A stretch of DNA of 64,000 nt from assembly GCF_026262505.1 (NCBI RefSeq), contig NC_067205.1, positions 22,291,585 through 22,355,584 on the forward strand, read 5' to 3'. Below, in pieces: positions 1 to 9,151 of the stretch. Every line of letters begins with the position of its first letter. Position 1 is the first letter of the stretch. A program made the translations under genes and the position numbers. The stretch is from Trichomonas vaginalis G3. Lineage: Eukaryota > Parabasalia > Trichomonadida > Trichomonadidae. A model generated the notes under the pieces. That model was given only the letters and a program-made list of their open reading frames with translations, had not been told where the DNA came from and did not search any database.

Positions 1-1
1 G

Positions 2-136
2 AAGCATTATAGTATAACAAACTTTGTCAGTAAGTTTAACATAAGACTTGTCGAACCTTCTTCAATGAAAGATGTTGTGCTACCTAAAGATGGAAAGGAT
101 GGACTCATTATTGAGATGATTTTAATAGCATATTAA
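2..136 (+). CDS. C-terminal end of a Maverick-type protein, cut by window edge
   Basis: The frame is open from the first bases and ends at TAA 134-136, giving about 44 residues ending IIEMILIAY. The start lies outside the window. It abuts the next ATG with no gap. I do not recognise the family. Its place beside two small virus-type genes suggests a structural protein of a Maverick remnant, but that is inference only. Confidence 0.45.
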   Translation, partial: KHYSITNFVSKFNIRLVEPSSMKDVVLPKDGKDGLIIEMILIAY

Positions 137-361
137 ATGAGCTTGTTCTTGAAGGTCATTCATGATGAAATAACTGTTGTAGAAGATGTTAGCGATTGTT
201 CAGACATTTTGAAGCGTATAGATGATATAAGAAAGAAGTTAGATAGACCGCAAAGCGGTGAGGGCGAAGCCCGTGAGAATGTTTATGTTTCATTGACTTT
301 CTCCAGTAACGAGAACTTTTATGAGATAATATTGAAGAGAGATGATTTTAATATGGTGTAA
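137..361 (+). CDS. Small Maverick-type protein of unknown function
   Basis: A 74-residue frame that starts directly on the stop codon of the previous gene (TAA then ATG) and ends directly against the ATG of the next gene. Residues 42-46 to 53 (RPQSGEGEAREN) are encoded by two tiny GC-rich hairpins at 248-272, a motif found elsewhere in the Maverick sequences of this window, so this stretch looks like an in-frame repeat insertion. No domain is recognised. The packed arrangement supports it being real. Confidence 0.5.
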   Translation: MSLFLKVIHDEITVVEDVSDCSDILKRIDDIRKKLDRPQSGEGEARENVYVSLTFSSNENFYEIILKRDDFNMV

Positions 362-622
362 ATGGTAGCTTGGGCAGCTTTAGGCGCAATGGGAACAAAA
401 GCATTAGCATTTGGAGCAAAAGCACTTGGAGCTTATGACGCAGTAAATAAAATGAGTGGAGGAAGGGTTTCGAAGACATTAGATGCAAATAAAGGGAAGA
501 TTGGAGGCTGGGTTGCAAAGAAGTTAAGATTAATATATAGAAAAGTTGCCGCGCAAAATAAGAGTAAGTATCACTTTTTTGTCACTTTTTCTAGTGATGC
601 ATTTCGGTACGGAACAATATAA
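362..622 (+). CDS. Gly/Ala-rich basic small protein with a foreign 3' end
   Basis: 86 residues. The first 60 are Ala/Gly-rich and basic (MVAWAALGAMGTKALAFGAK), in the style of the small membrane-active or core proteins of Maverick-type and adenovirus-like capsids; compare the gene at 45928. From about base 540 the sequence is a 75-bp repeat also found at 54014-54090 as the end of a hairpin element, so the last 25 or so residues are not original and the true C terminus is lost. Function is inferred from composition only. Confidence 0.45.
   Translation: MVAWAALGAMGTKALAFGAKALGAYDAVNKMSGGRVSKTLDANKGKIGGWVAKKLRLIYRKVAAQNKSKYHFFVTFSSDAFRYGTI
540..613 (+). repeat. 75-bp copy of a hairpin-element terminal repeat
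   Basis: This stretch matches the reverse complement of about 54014-54090 at all but a few positions, including the core CTAGTGATGCATTTCGG, which occurs again at 54767-54783. At 54014-54794 these sequences are the inverted ends of an insertion in the integrase gene. Here only one end is present, so it is probably the scar or truncated end of a related element. Confidence 0.7.
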
Positions 623-1017
623 AATATCTTTGTATTTTGATTACATATTCTATATGTGGTATTCCGCAAATCATATTTCATATTCCATATGTGGTATTAC
701 ATATTCCAATAAAAGGCACTTAATGTGCATTTTCTAATTCAATTAGATTTGCACATTAAGTGCCTTATTATTATAATAACTTTAATATGGAATAAGTCGA
801 GTTTATTCCAATATACGAGCTTATGCTCATATGTCGGGTTAAAATCTGGCGTTTGGCAATGTCGCAAAACGCCGATATGCTAATTCCTAAAAAATTTTTT
901 TATGAAAAAATTCTTTATTCGCAAAAGGTATAGTATTTGCTCATGTACGAACATATGCGAGAAATTCCCAATTGAATGCATAAATATAATTTTATTCAAT
1001 TTCAGTTATCTTTTCTT
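614..1017. repeat. Cluster of small hairpins, no gene
   Basis: No protein gene is visible. Between 711 and 870 there are four back-to-back inverted repeats: a 17-bp perfect stem 713-729/750-766 (AAGGCACTTAATGTGCA), then TGGAATAA/TTATTCCA, GAGC/GCTC and GGCGTTT/AAACGCC. The style matches the hairpin arrays at 34281-36375 and 54296-54623 on a smaller scale. The rest is AT-rich. Confidence 0.6.
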
Positions 1018-1160
1018 TGTGTAAGAGGATTACTTTCGGAAATTCATCTCTTAATAGCATTGCCTAAGCAGGTTTGTTGGGTAGCCAATTACGGTTAAAG
1101 TAGCGAAACGTGAAGATTTCACTTTTGGATTGCCATGAACTACAGGTTATTCTCTTGATA
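1018..1160 (+). ncRNA. Possible structured RNA, identity unknown
   Basis: This island is less AT-rich than its surroundings and has no reading frame. Its ends can pair (AAGAGGAT near 1024 with ATTCTCTT near 1150), enclosing about 125 nt that contain a further GTGAA/TTCAC hairpin near 1109. This is only a structural hint. I cannot match it to a tRNA, snRNA, SRP or RNase P RNA, and the strand is uncertain. Confidence 0.2.
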
Positions 1161-1244
1161 TTAAGTAGCTAAGGTTAAAAATTGAATGTATAAACTCTAT
1201 AATGATATTTATTACAAATATAAAATAAAACAAAAATAAATAAG

Positions 1245-2300
1245 TTACTTAACACTGATTTTTGAAAGCTGATGAAGCGAATTCTGTCTCTGAGAGCTCA
1301 AGTTCACCATTCTCGTGAATCTTTGAGGAACGTGTGGAGATATATCGTCTCCATAGTGCTGATCATCATGAGCGCCGTCTTCGTTTGGATTACGTCTTCT
1401 AACTGGAAGGATACCACCAATAGCAGATGGACTTGCTGAAATTTTCACAGATTTGAGGACATTATCAGCAGCTCCTTTCAAAGTTGAATGGCGATCATCG
1501 TGAGAGTTCATCGAAGCACCTGGTCTTGAGTGAACAAGAACTTCTGAGTCTACGCGCTTCTCTGGATTGAAAACAAGCATTGATGCAACGATATCTCTGA
1601 TTTCAACAGGAAGAACTGCAAAATTCTCTGGAGATCCTTTCTGTATTTGTTTAAGCATTACGACAACGTTATTAATGTTCCAAGGCAATTTTTTAACTGT
1701 CATAAACCATAACAAGATTCCTAACGACCAAATATCGGCCTTGTATGTTGGAAATGATCCTGGTATTAAATATTCTGGAGAAAGAAAACCAACATCGAAT
1801 GGGTTTGAACGATGAATTGTCGGGTTGAAAGTACGAGGAGGTGGGTATATGTCGGTAATAAATGCAATAGATCCATTTTCCATGAATATATTACTTGGTT
1901 TTATGAAATTTGGAGAAATTTTTCTTTTATGAAGATGTCGATAAAGTCGGCAAAGGACCTTCCATTGAGCGTACACGATGTTAATATCTGTTGCACAATT
2001 TGCGATGTAAGCGGAGAGGTCTAAACCCTCGAAAAATGGACGAACTGCATAAATATATTGATCCATGATGTAGAAATAATGATACGGTAGGAAACATGCT
2101 TCTTTTAACTTACGAGAAATCTTAATTATTTGAATAAAATTGTCAACATCAGCATCGTCGCCAATTGCTGATTTTATAAAACCTTTGCAAATGTATTGTT
2201 TGTTATTATCATTCTTTTTTAACAAATATGACGGCCCAAGGAATCCACTATTCAAAGATTTGAGAAATGAAAACCCTGTTGGAATGAATTGCGACATCAT
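1245..2300 (-). CDS. Protein kinase-fold protein, probable pseudokinase
   Basis: 351 residues. A bilobed kinase fold is readable over about residues 10-260: an ICKGF lysine strand, the catalytic-loop region FIKPSNIF, the magnesium loop ITDIYPPP, an SPEYL motif and the helix F motif KADIWSLGILLW. The HRD catalytic aspartate is missing: the region corresponding to HRDLKPSN reads PNFIKPSN. The DFG motif is DIY. The C-terminal 90 residues are polar and low in structure. Trichomonads have large kinase families with many degenerate members, so a scaffolding or regulatory role is likely. Two adjacent ATG codons could start it. Confidence 0.8.
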   Translation of the reverse strand: MMSQFIPTGFSFLKSLNSGFLGPSYLLKKNDNNKQYICKGFIKSAIGDDADVDNFIQIIKISRKLKEACFLPYHYFYIMDQYIYAVRPFFEGLDLSAYIANCATDINIVYAQWKVLCRLYRHLHKRKISPNFIKPSNIFMENGSIAFITDIYPPPRTFNPTIHRSNPFDVGFLSPEYLIPGSFPTYKADIWSLGILLWFMTVKKLPWNINNVVVMLKQIQKGSPENFAVLPVEIRDIVASMLVFNPEKRVDSEVLVHSRPGASMNSHDDRHSTLKGAADNVLKSVKISASPSAIGGILPVRRRNPNEDGAHDDQHYGDDISPHVPQRFTRMVNLSSQRQNSLHQLSKISVK

Positions 2301-2855
2301 CTTTTTTGGACAAATTTTCTTACGAATTGTAAAAATCTGTTATTTTGATAAATTAGGCTTTTAAAGAAGTATAATAGTATTCTACTGTTACGGAGGTTTA
2401 AATGAAATTATTGAGAATCACAGTAATATTTGAGAGATTTCTGTAGCGGCGTAAAATTCAATGGTTTGCATTTGCAGATGAATAGAAAATTGTATACAAT
2501 CAAATTATAAAACGAAGCGTAAATTATCGAAATTTTCAAAACCTCTCTCTCAATTTTTGTTTTATTTCATCGATAAATTTTAATTAATAATTAGTTTCTG
2601 AAAAGATTGGTCCTTTAAGGGTTCATATTATGACGAGAAATATGTGACCTTATAATTAAATTTTGATAAAATGAAATGCAAAATAAAATATAATATGATC
2701 TATCATGCATGGCTTGAACATATACTACATATAAGATAGTTTGGTAATGGAAAAGCTCAGTTTATCAAATATAAAATAAATAATATCTAAATTTATTAAA
2801 GACAATCTATTATAATGGACCATTTGGTCAATATATGTATATGGTATTATTAACA
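2301..2855. other. Intergenic, nothing recognised
   Basis: 555 bp of AT-rich sequence between the pseudokinase start and the 3' end of the armadillo-like gene. It presumably holds the promoter of the former. I see no repeat, RNA or gene. Confidence 0.5.
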
Positions 2856-4229
2856 TCATTCTTTATAAGGATCAAATGACATAATAGCGGTAATTGCATC
2901 TTCTTCGTCTTCATTCTTTGGATTGTAGTTGTAAATGATATCTGAGATGGTTTCATTCTCGAATATTTCATACTTCCAGCTTTCTTCATCACTGTTATCG
3001 GCAACTTCTAAAATTCTATAAATCGCATCTAAAAAGCATTCCATTTGATCTGGCATTGATTCAATGCACATTTCTATAAATCCTATGATTCCGCTGTCAA
3101 TCATCTGCTGCATTAATTCTGGATTCCTTGTTGAGTCAATAAAAGCCAAAACTACGTCTGTAAGATCTTTTTTAACACTAAAAGAGTAGCTGTTATTAGC
3201 CAATGTGAAAACTCTATTAAACCAGCCTGCTGAGAAGAAATAATTGATATATTTTTCATCATCTGATTTTGAGTATTGAATCGCTTGAGCAAAGAAGTAA
3301 CATGCATCTCCTAAAACAGGGCTATCATCTGTGATGAAATTAAAGCAGTATTGAAGCAGTCTTTCGAATTTTTCATCGTTGAAATGATAATTTCTCAGAC
3401 TATGAAGACAAATCCTAAAGAATTCAAATGATTTACCGATAAGAGGTGAGTTCTCTGGGAATGACAGTAAGAACTCGAATAATTGATCATCTTCTATGTA
3501 TTTTAATGTAATTTTTTGTACAGAGACTTGAATTCTTGCTAAGCATGTAATGAATTTGCCAAAAATGTTCTCATCAGAGCAGTTTCCTAAGAACTCTAGT
3601 AACTTATCGCCAATTAATATGTATTTTTGAAATTCTGTGTTTAAATTTATTTCTGATGTTCTGTATCTTCCGAGAGCTCGAATGATATCAATAAGTAAAT
3701 TAATGTTATCTTCTGTGTAATTGCTTAAAACTTCAATAAATCTCGTTACAAAATCATTATTCATTAAAAATGTAAATACTTTAAGGAAATTAGTATTGTC
3801 ATCATTCTCTATCGGATCTAAATAAAGTAAATCAGCAAGTAATACTAAGCATCCTGGTTCTGGGAAGAATTGATAAATTATTTCGTGGAAATTGAATTGA
3901 TAAATTAGAACATAGTATACATCATTGTCTTCGATAATAGTGTGTATAAGTTTGAAAACTCTGTCTCGAGTTTCTGGATCTGGAGATATTTCAGGATTCA
4001 ATAAAGATACAATATTTTGTAGATATTCCATAAGGTTACTTGAAAAACGATGAGATTTTAGGTATTTTCTGACGATTTTAAAGTTTTCTGGTATATTGCA
4101 ATTTTGCAAGGCGGAAACAAAAACTTCTCGAGGTATTTTTTCAGTTATTTCGTTTGGTTCTTCCTCCTTCTTTGTTATTCTAAAATCATTCTTAGATTCT
4201 CTATCATCAGACTCCTTCGAATTCAACAT
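2856..4229 (-). CDS. Armadillo-like helical repeat protein
   Basis: 457 residues, acidic, without signal peptide or membrane segment. After a charged 35-residue N terminus the protein is built of repeated amphipathic helix pairs about 40 residues long with Leu/Ile/Phe cores (for example FITCLARIQVSVQKI, ACYFFAQAIQYSK, DLTDVVLAFIDSTRN), as in armadillo/HEAT-like solenoids. No specific family is recognised; a protein-protein interaction role is inferred. It is divergently arranged with the PHD gene, with 131 bp between the two starts. Confidence 0.65.
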   Translation of the reverse strand: MLNSKESDDRESKNDFRITKKEEEPNEITEKIPREVFVSALQNCNIPENFKIVRKYLKSHRFSSNLMEYLQNIVSLLNPEISPDPETRDRVFKLIHTIIEDNDVYYVLIYQFNFHEIIYQFFPEPGCLVLLADLLYLDPIENDDNTNFLKVFTFLMNNDFVTRFIEVLSNYTEDNINLLIDIIRALGRYRTSEINLNTEFQKYILIGDKLLEFLGNCSDENIFGKFITCLARIQVSVQKITLKYIEDDQLFEFLLSFPENSPLIGKSFEFFRICLHSLRNYHFNDEKFERLLQYCFNFITDDSPVLGDACYFFAQAIQYSKSDDEKYINYFFSAGWFNRVFTLANNSYSFSVKKDLTDVVLAFIDSTRNPELMQQMIDSGIIGFIEMCIESMPDQMECFLDAIYRILEVADNSDEESWKYEIFENETISDIIYNYNPKNEDEEDAITAIMSFDPYKE

Positions 4230-4360
4230 CCAAAATTCAAAAAGAAAAATTCAAACAGCAAATATGCGGTGAAATTAAAGGACTCCAAAAATCAACCTTG
4301 GTTTGTAAGTTAAATTTCCATTTTGTGATGATTCTTTATGAATAAAAAGTGACATTGTGA

Positions 4361-4897
4361 ATGTATCAACCTCGTACTCCAGATCAGGAATACATTTCTC
4401 AGTTTGACTTGACATCACTTGCATTTGCCGATCTTATTCTTTCTGAGCTCAAACCAGAGTATGCTACTGAAGAAAAAGTAGTTACTAAAAGTCAATTGGG
4501 TCCCTATGAAACAATCAGATGCATTTGCGGTAAAAACGAATGTACAGGTGAATTAATTCAATGCAGTGAATGCCATTGCTATCTTCATCGCGATTGTGTT
4601 GAAATACCGAATCGTAGGAACTCAACATTCAAATGCCCATTCTGCCATCTTCAACTCGATGGTGTCGATCCATTTAGAGAGCTCAGAACATGGATCGAAG
4701 AAAAAGATAATGATATCAAAACAATCCATAAAATCCTTACGGACGCTTCTCAGTTAGAGCATAAAATACAAACAAGCGGTTTCGAGACACAATACCCAGC
4801 TAACATGCGTACACAAAACAATAATGTCATGCGACAGAACTTACAACGTACAATCCAAGAAGTTATTGAAAAGATTCGTAATTTGTCTGTTTCCTAA
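4361..4897 (+). CDS. PHD zinc-finger protein
   Basis: 178 residues. A PHD finger (Cys4-His-Cys3) lies at about 50-95: IRCICG, ECTGELIQCSECHCYLHRDC, then FKCPFCH. PHD fingers usually bind modified or unmodified histone H3 tails, so a nuclear chromatin role is likely. The rest is short: an acidic N terminus and a predicted helical C terminus (RTWIEEKDNDIKTIHKIL and QRTIQEVIEKIRN). There is no catalytic domain. It resembles a small reader subunit of a chromatin complex, but which one is unknown. Confidence 0.82.
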   Translation: MYQPRTPDQEYISQFDLTSLAFADLILSELKPEYATEEKVVTKSQLGPYETIRCICGKNECTGELIQCSECHCYLHRDCVEIPNRRNSTFKCPFCHLQLDGVDPFRELRTWIEEKDNDIKTIHKILTDASQLEHKIQTSGFETQYPANMRTQNNNVMRQNLQRTIQEVIEKIRNLSVS

Positions 4898-5268
4898 AGC
4901 AAAATAAAATGTTTTCATTATACTTTGTAACTAAAATTATTACTTTTTTTATATTAATTTTAAAATTTATAATGGGAATCGATTTTTCTTAATGTATATA
5001 GCTTGTTTATCAGATAAACGTGAAAGTTTGATTTCCAAATTTTTTTTCGAAATTTAAAATATGAAAATAATTTTCTAGAAATTTTTATTCATTTTTCGAT
5101 TTTTGAAAAAAATTTGGAATTTTCGAAGATTTTAAAACGTAGGATTAGCATTGTTTTAGTTAAATAAGAAGTTTTGAAAATTAAATCGTCAAAGTTTAAC
5201 TAATAAATTTAATAATTTAAAAAAATTCGTATAAAAAAAGAGAGATTATCCCAACAAAAAGATATTAT
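4898..5268. other. Convergent intergenic spacer, nothing recognised
   Basis: About 370 bp between the 3' ends of the PHD and RPN8 genes, rich in T and A runs. No feature is seen beyond likely polyadenylation signals. Confidence 0.5.
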
Positions 5269-6174
5269 TTAATTCTTAGGCTTTTCTGCCTCCTCTTTAG
5301 CCTTCTCCTTTTCAGCGAGAGGTGGGTGGCGTGTGTTAACTAAATCATGGAGAGAGACAACGCTTCTGCAGAGCTGAGAGATGAAAATCATGAATGTTTC
5401 ATCATCAGCCTTTGTAGCTAAGGAGTCTACAGTCTCCTTTAATGTAAGATTTGGAAGTAAGTTAAAGATTGACTGAATAACGCCAATGATTTCATTTTCG
5501 ATTGGAAGCTTTCCTTCAATAACATCATTTAAGTAATCCGAGATAGCCTTAAGTCTGTGTTCGAGAGCAGCAAGGCCGTGCATACTGTTTGTAAGGGTTG
5601 TACCGATTTCTGAGACATCAACATCCTTGATATCACGAAGAAGGTGCTCGACACCAATTTCTTCAACTTCCAAGAAGTCAACAACTGTTGGAAGAGTCTT
5701 AAATGTTGTAACAAGAGGAAGACCATCAACTCTCTCGCGTTCAGTGCCAATATAGGCGCATGTTGGAATTTCATGTGGATCTGAAGCGCCAACATCGGTT
5801 GTAAGGAAGATTGGAGTTGGATTATATTTAGAAATGACCTTGTGAATCTCGAGATCGTTTGGAGATATTGTTGAGAGTGAGCTATACCAGCCAATGATTT
5901 TCTCTTTGAGTGTGACTTTCTTGTGGAGTTTAAACATTTCATCGATGAAGTTTGTGTCAACGAAAAAGATGTTTGGATTATCAATATCTTCTTCGAATGG
6001 GATAGCGAAGCATTGCAAAACATTTACTTGTCCTTGGTAAACATCACCAAGAAGAATACCGATAACTCTCTTAGTTCTGTTGTTAACAATTCTGTTATGA
6101 TGATCTGCAATTGAAAGAAGAACAATTGGGTGAACTGCTACTCTTTTGATGTCAATAGCTTGCTGCACGCTCAT
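5269..6174 (-). CDS. RPN8: 26S proteasome lid subunit RPN8 (PSMD7), MPN- protein
   Basis: 301 residues, normal length for the family. The N-terminal MPN domain starts VAVHPIVLLSIADHHNRI, as in RPN8, and includes KRVIGILLG and KIIGWYSS. The zinc-binding JAMM histidines are absent, as expected for RPN8, the inactive partner of RPN11. The family signature GVEHLLRDIKDVDV is at about 174-187. It continues with the helical C-terminal domain (LPIENEIIGVIQSIFNLLP) and a charged Lys/Glu tail. It works in the lid that deubiquitinates substrates. The start is supported by an Inr 6-11 bases upstream. Confidence 0.93.
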   Translation of the reverse strand: MSVQQAIDIKRVAVHPIVLLSIADHHNRIVNNRTKRVIGILLGDVYQGQVNVLQCFAIPFEEDIDNPNIFFVDTNFIDEMFKLHKKVTLKEKIIGWYSSLSTISPNDLEIHKVISKYNPTPIFLTTDVGASDPHEIPTCAYIGTERERVDGLPLVTTFKTLPTVVDFLEVEEIGVEHLLRDIKDVDVSEIGTTLTNSMHGLAALEHRLKAISDYLNDVIEGKLPIENEIIGVIQSIFNLLPNLTLKETVDSLATKADDETFMIFISQLCRSVVSLHDLVNTRHPPLAEKEKAKEEAEKPKN

Positions 6175-6179
6175 TTTCT

Positions 6180-6185
6180 AAATGA
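6180..6185 (-). promoter_or_regulatory. Inr core promoter of RPN8
   Basis: On the minus strand TCATTT lies just before the RPN8 ATG (first A of start at 6183, ATG at 6174). It fits the trichomonad initiator consensus TCA+1Y-T-(A/T), which replaces the TATA box and sits very close to start codons. It implies a leader of about nine nucleotides. Confidence 0.6.
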
Positions 6186-7366
6186 CCAATTATCGACAGC
6201 GGTTTTGTCAATTTTGGTCATTTATTTGGAAAATTTTTGGAAATCTAATTCACAAACAGATTGCTATAGATCTAGAAGATTGAGATACATGAAAATCGTT
6301 ACAATTGTAATAATCTTGAGTTAATGAAATGGTTATTGAGAGTTCAATATATGAAATAGTTACTATCCATTGAATATACTACTAGATGCTTGAGTTTTAA
6401 AGTCCTCTTTCCATGGATATTTTTGAAGATTAATTTTTGCTTCCTATAACATTAGGGAATCAATAATTGATATAACTATGCATTATAAGGCAATGTTATT
6501 TGGTTAAATAAACGATGGTCATATAATCTAATGAAACATGATTCAAATATGATAATTGCTTCAAAATGAGTTGTTGATTCAGATTGAACTAAGTAGAAGT
6601 TTAGAATTATATGCAAATACTAGTTGATTTGGATTGTCTATTTTTATCATCTTTTGACTTTTTATTCTCTCAGCTATTTTAATGTTATTAAGTTGCCTCA
6701 CAAACAGTCACGGATGATTTTATGTACGAGTATTGAATAATACCCTTACATTCTATGGTCTCATTCTTTACGAAATCTGATGGGCAAACATGATTTGGGA
6801 AGATTTGTTTCATACCATCAGACACTGGACAGTATCTGTATATGTCATTAATATGCTCGTTTTCATATTTTCGATTTGATCAAACGATTCGGTGAAGATT
6901 TCTAAACTTTTGAGATTGAAAGATTCAAAATTAAATAATATGCATTTTGAAGATCTTATTATAATCAAAAAATCTAGATTCAGATTTTACTGCTCTTGGC
7001 ACAAATTAGATAACTAGGAAATGAACGCAGCAACTTATATCCTATACCATAAAAATGCTAACCTCAGTGTTAAAATAGGATATTAATATGTCATTACAAA
7101 ATTTAGTTATTGTTCGGCCAGGAACCATCACGATACAAAAATCTAGTTAGAATTACTCCTTACTCATTGCTTATCAACTTCGATTGAGTCTATCTTTCAA
7201 AAGTTCTTCCTAGCAAAAGTAATTTTAGAAATTGAAACGTCAATCTCTTTGAATTTATGATCTACACACACTAAGCAACATATTGTAATCTTACGCTGAC
7301 TTAATTGAAGTGGCAAATTGTAAAAAGATTTGAATTTCAAGAATAAAAAAGTGTCAAGATTTTTAA
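6186..7366. other. 1.2-kb intergenic region, nothing recognised
   Basis: AT-rich, with stops in every frame. No tRNA, hairpin array or gene remnant could be recognised. It holds the divergent promoters of RPN8 and the C2-like gene. Confidence 0.5.
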
Positions 7367-9151
7367 ATGTCAGAAAAACAATTATGTGTACGGATTAATC
7401 AAATTACAATGCCTGATGAGGGCGATCTTGCTCAGACGAAAATAGACGTTCGGCTTGATATTCAGCCCATTTCCTTATCAGGAAATTTTTATTTCACCGG
7501 AAGAAAATATCTGAGATCCAAGCGAGCACCGGAGCTATACTGTGGCTATAATAACAAAAATGATCTCATATTATCTATCTCACTTATTACAAGTGATAAA
7601 TTACAAAATTTACTTGCAAAAGTCAATATTCCTTTGAAATGGTTCCCTGAAAATCTTGTTGTTCGTGATTATTTTGAAATGGAAATAGCACCGACCCAAA
7701 AGTATCATCCAATAGTTTTCATCGAAATTCATCTCAACGAAAATAAAGCGAAAGAATTCAATGCACCACTTGGTTTCACCTCAAAACTTCCAGGAGAATC
7801 ACTTAAGGATTACCAAAAATTCGATATCTCAATATTTGACGAAAGACATATGTCTGACATTTTAAGTGATGAAGAGGAAGAGAAAGTTTATGATTCAGCA
7901 CCAAGAAAATCGAATGTAAAGCCCAATAATAGCCAGGAAATCAAAGATCCTTTCGCAGATACAACTGGTGAAAAAGCATCTATCATCGAAACAATTATTG
8001 GCAATGATATGGAGTCAGTTAAAGCATATTCCATCGATGACCTCAGCGCTATTCAGGAGAAATCCGAGAATACAAATGATAACCAAGCTGAGATCAAAGT
8101 TTCAGGAAGTGCACCTGTTATCATTTATGCAGCACAAAAGAAGGAACCTTCCCTCGAAAATACAATTATTTCTGATGAAAATTCTAATTCTCCATTGACC
8201 ACTACAGCAGAAACAGTTGTCACTGCCAGCAAAATGACAGAGCTTCCAACATCAATCTCAAATGATAAGCTTTATGAAGCAGATGATGACAGTTACTCAG
8301 AATCTCTTTCTGAATCAAAAGCATTCGCTACATTACCAGTCGTTCACAATAACACATTTAAGACAGATACACCTATCAGACGTCGCACCGCTGGAACTCC
8401 AAGACAAAGAACACATTCAAATGCCAGCCTCCAACTTTTGAATTATATCCAACAGGCCAGCAGCAAAGAACGCCGCAGATCTGAGGCTTCCACCAAACCG
8501 CTCCCATTCAACAATATCTTGGCTGAAAAGGAATTTGAAATCGATGATGGAGAAGATAGATCACAAGATATCCTTGGAACACCACCACCAGTATCATTAC
8601 CACAGTTCTTTGAGGGTAGACCACATCTTCATCCAAGTAGATCCCTTAGTTGGTTTGCTCCTATCAGAAAATCAACATCTAACGCACCAACACCAGGACC
8701 AATTCCAGATCCAGTCCCAGCATCGCCTCTTAACAATTTTAGCCCTCTTTTGGCACAACTCAGCGGCAATTTTGAGGAAGATGAAGATTCATATACTTCC
8801 TCTTCAGCTGTACAATCTTTGGAAGATTCTCCAATTATTGCACAGTCACCATGGGAACCACAGAATGTTCCACAGGAAGAAATGGTCAACCAATTAGAAA
8901 ATATAACAATTCCTACAGAAAACGTAATGAGATCAATCCCAAGTCGCCAGAACAGATCTCCACAGCAAAATTCAAAAGTAATTCCTTCATTATCTTCCCA
9001 TTCACCACCAGGAAATAATAAGAGACCTCCAATCGAAATGAGAAGGCATCAACCACCACCAAGTTACTACCCACAGCAAGATCAGATCCAATCAAGCTAT
9101 ATACCACCTCGACCACTCCAAATTCCATTGTATATGCCAGCTCAGAAATAA
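7367..9151 (+). CDS. N-terminal C2-like domain protein with long disordered tail
   Basis: 594 residues. Residues 1-135 alternate beta strands (LCVRINQITM, DVRLDIQPI, LILSISLI, IVFIEIHLNE) in the manner of a C2-type beta sandwich, though without clear calcium-binding aspartates. The remaining 450 residues are disordered: acidic/Ser-rich segments, then Pro/Gln-rich stretches (GPIPDPVPASP; repeated PPP and PQQ). Such proteins usually act as membrane- or cytoskeleton-linked adaptors. The function is not known. The start ATG follows an A/T leader with no clean Inr. Confidence 0.7.
   Translation: MSEKQLCVRINQITMPDEGDLAQTKIDVRLDIQPISLSGNFYFTGRKYLRSKRAPELYCGYNNKNDLILSISLITSDKLQNLLAKVNIPLKWFPENLVVRDYFEMEIAPTQKYHPIVFIEIHLNENKAKEFNAPLGFTSKLPGESLKDYQKFDISIFDERHMSDILSDEEEEKVYDSAPRKSNVKPNNSQEIKDPFADTTGEKASIIETIIGNDMESVKAYSIDDLSAIQEKSENTNDNQAEIKVSGSAPVIIYAAQKKEPSLENTIISDENSNSPLTTTAETVVTASKMTELPTSISNDKLYEADDDSYSESLSESKAFATLPVVHNNTFKTDTPIRRRTAGTPRQRTHSNASLQLLNYIQQASSKERRRSEASTKPLPFNNILAEKEFEIDDGEDRSQDILGTPPPVSLPQFFEGRPHLHPSRSLSWFAPIRKSTSNAPTPGPIPDPVPASPLNNFSPLLAQLSGNFEEDEDSYTSSSAVQSLEDSPIIAQSPWEPQNVPQEEMVNQLENITIPTENVMRSIPSRQNRSPQQNSKVIPSLSSHSPPGNNKRPPIEMRRHQPPPSYYPQQDQIQSSYIPPRPLQIPLYMPAQK

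Noticed and set aside
577-605. VTFSSDAFR at the window start as a capsid fragment like VKFSSDAF in Maverick A
   Set aside because: The match is short, and the DNA is explained by the hairpin-element terminal repeat; likely coincidence.
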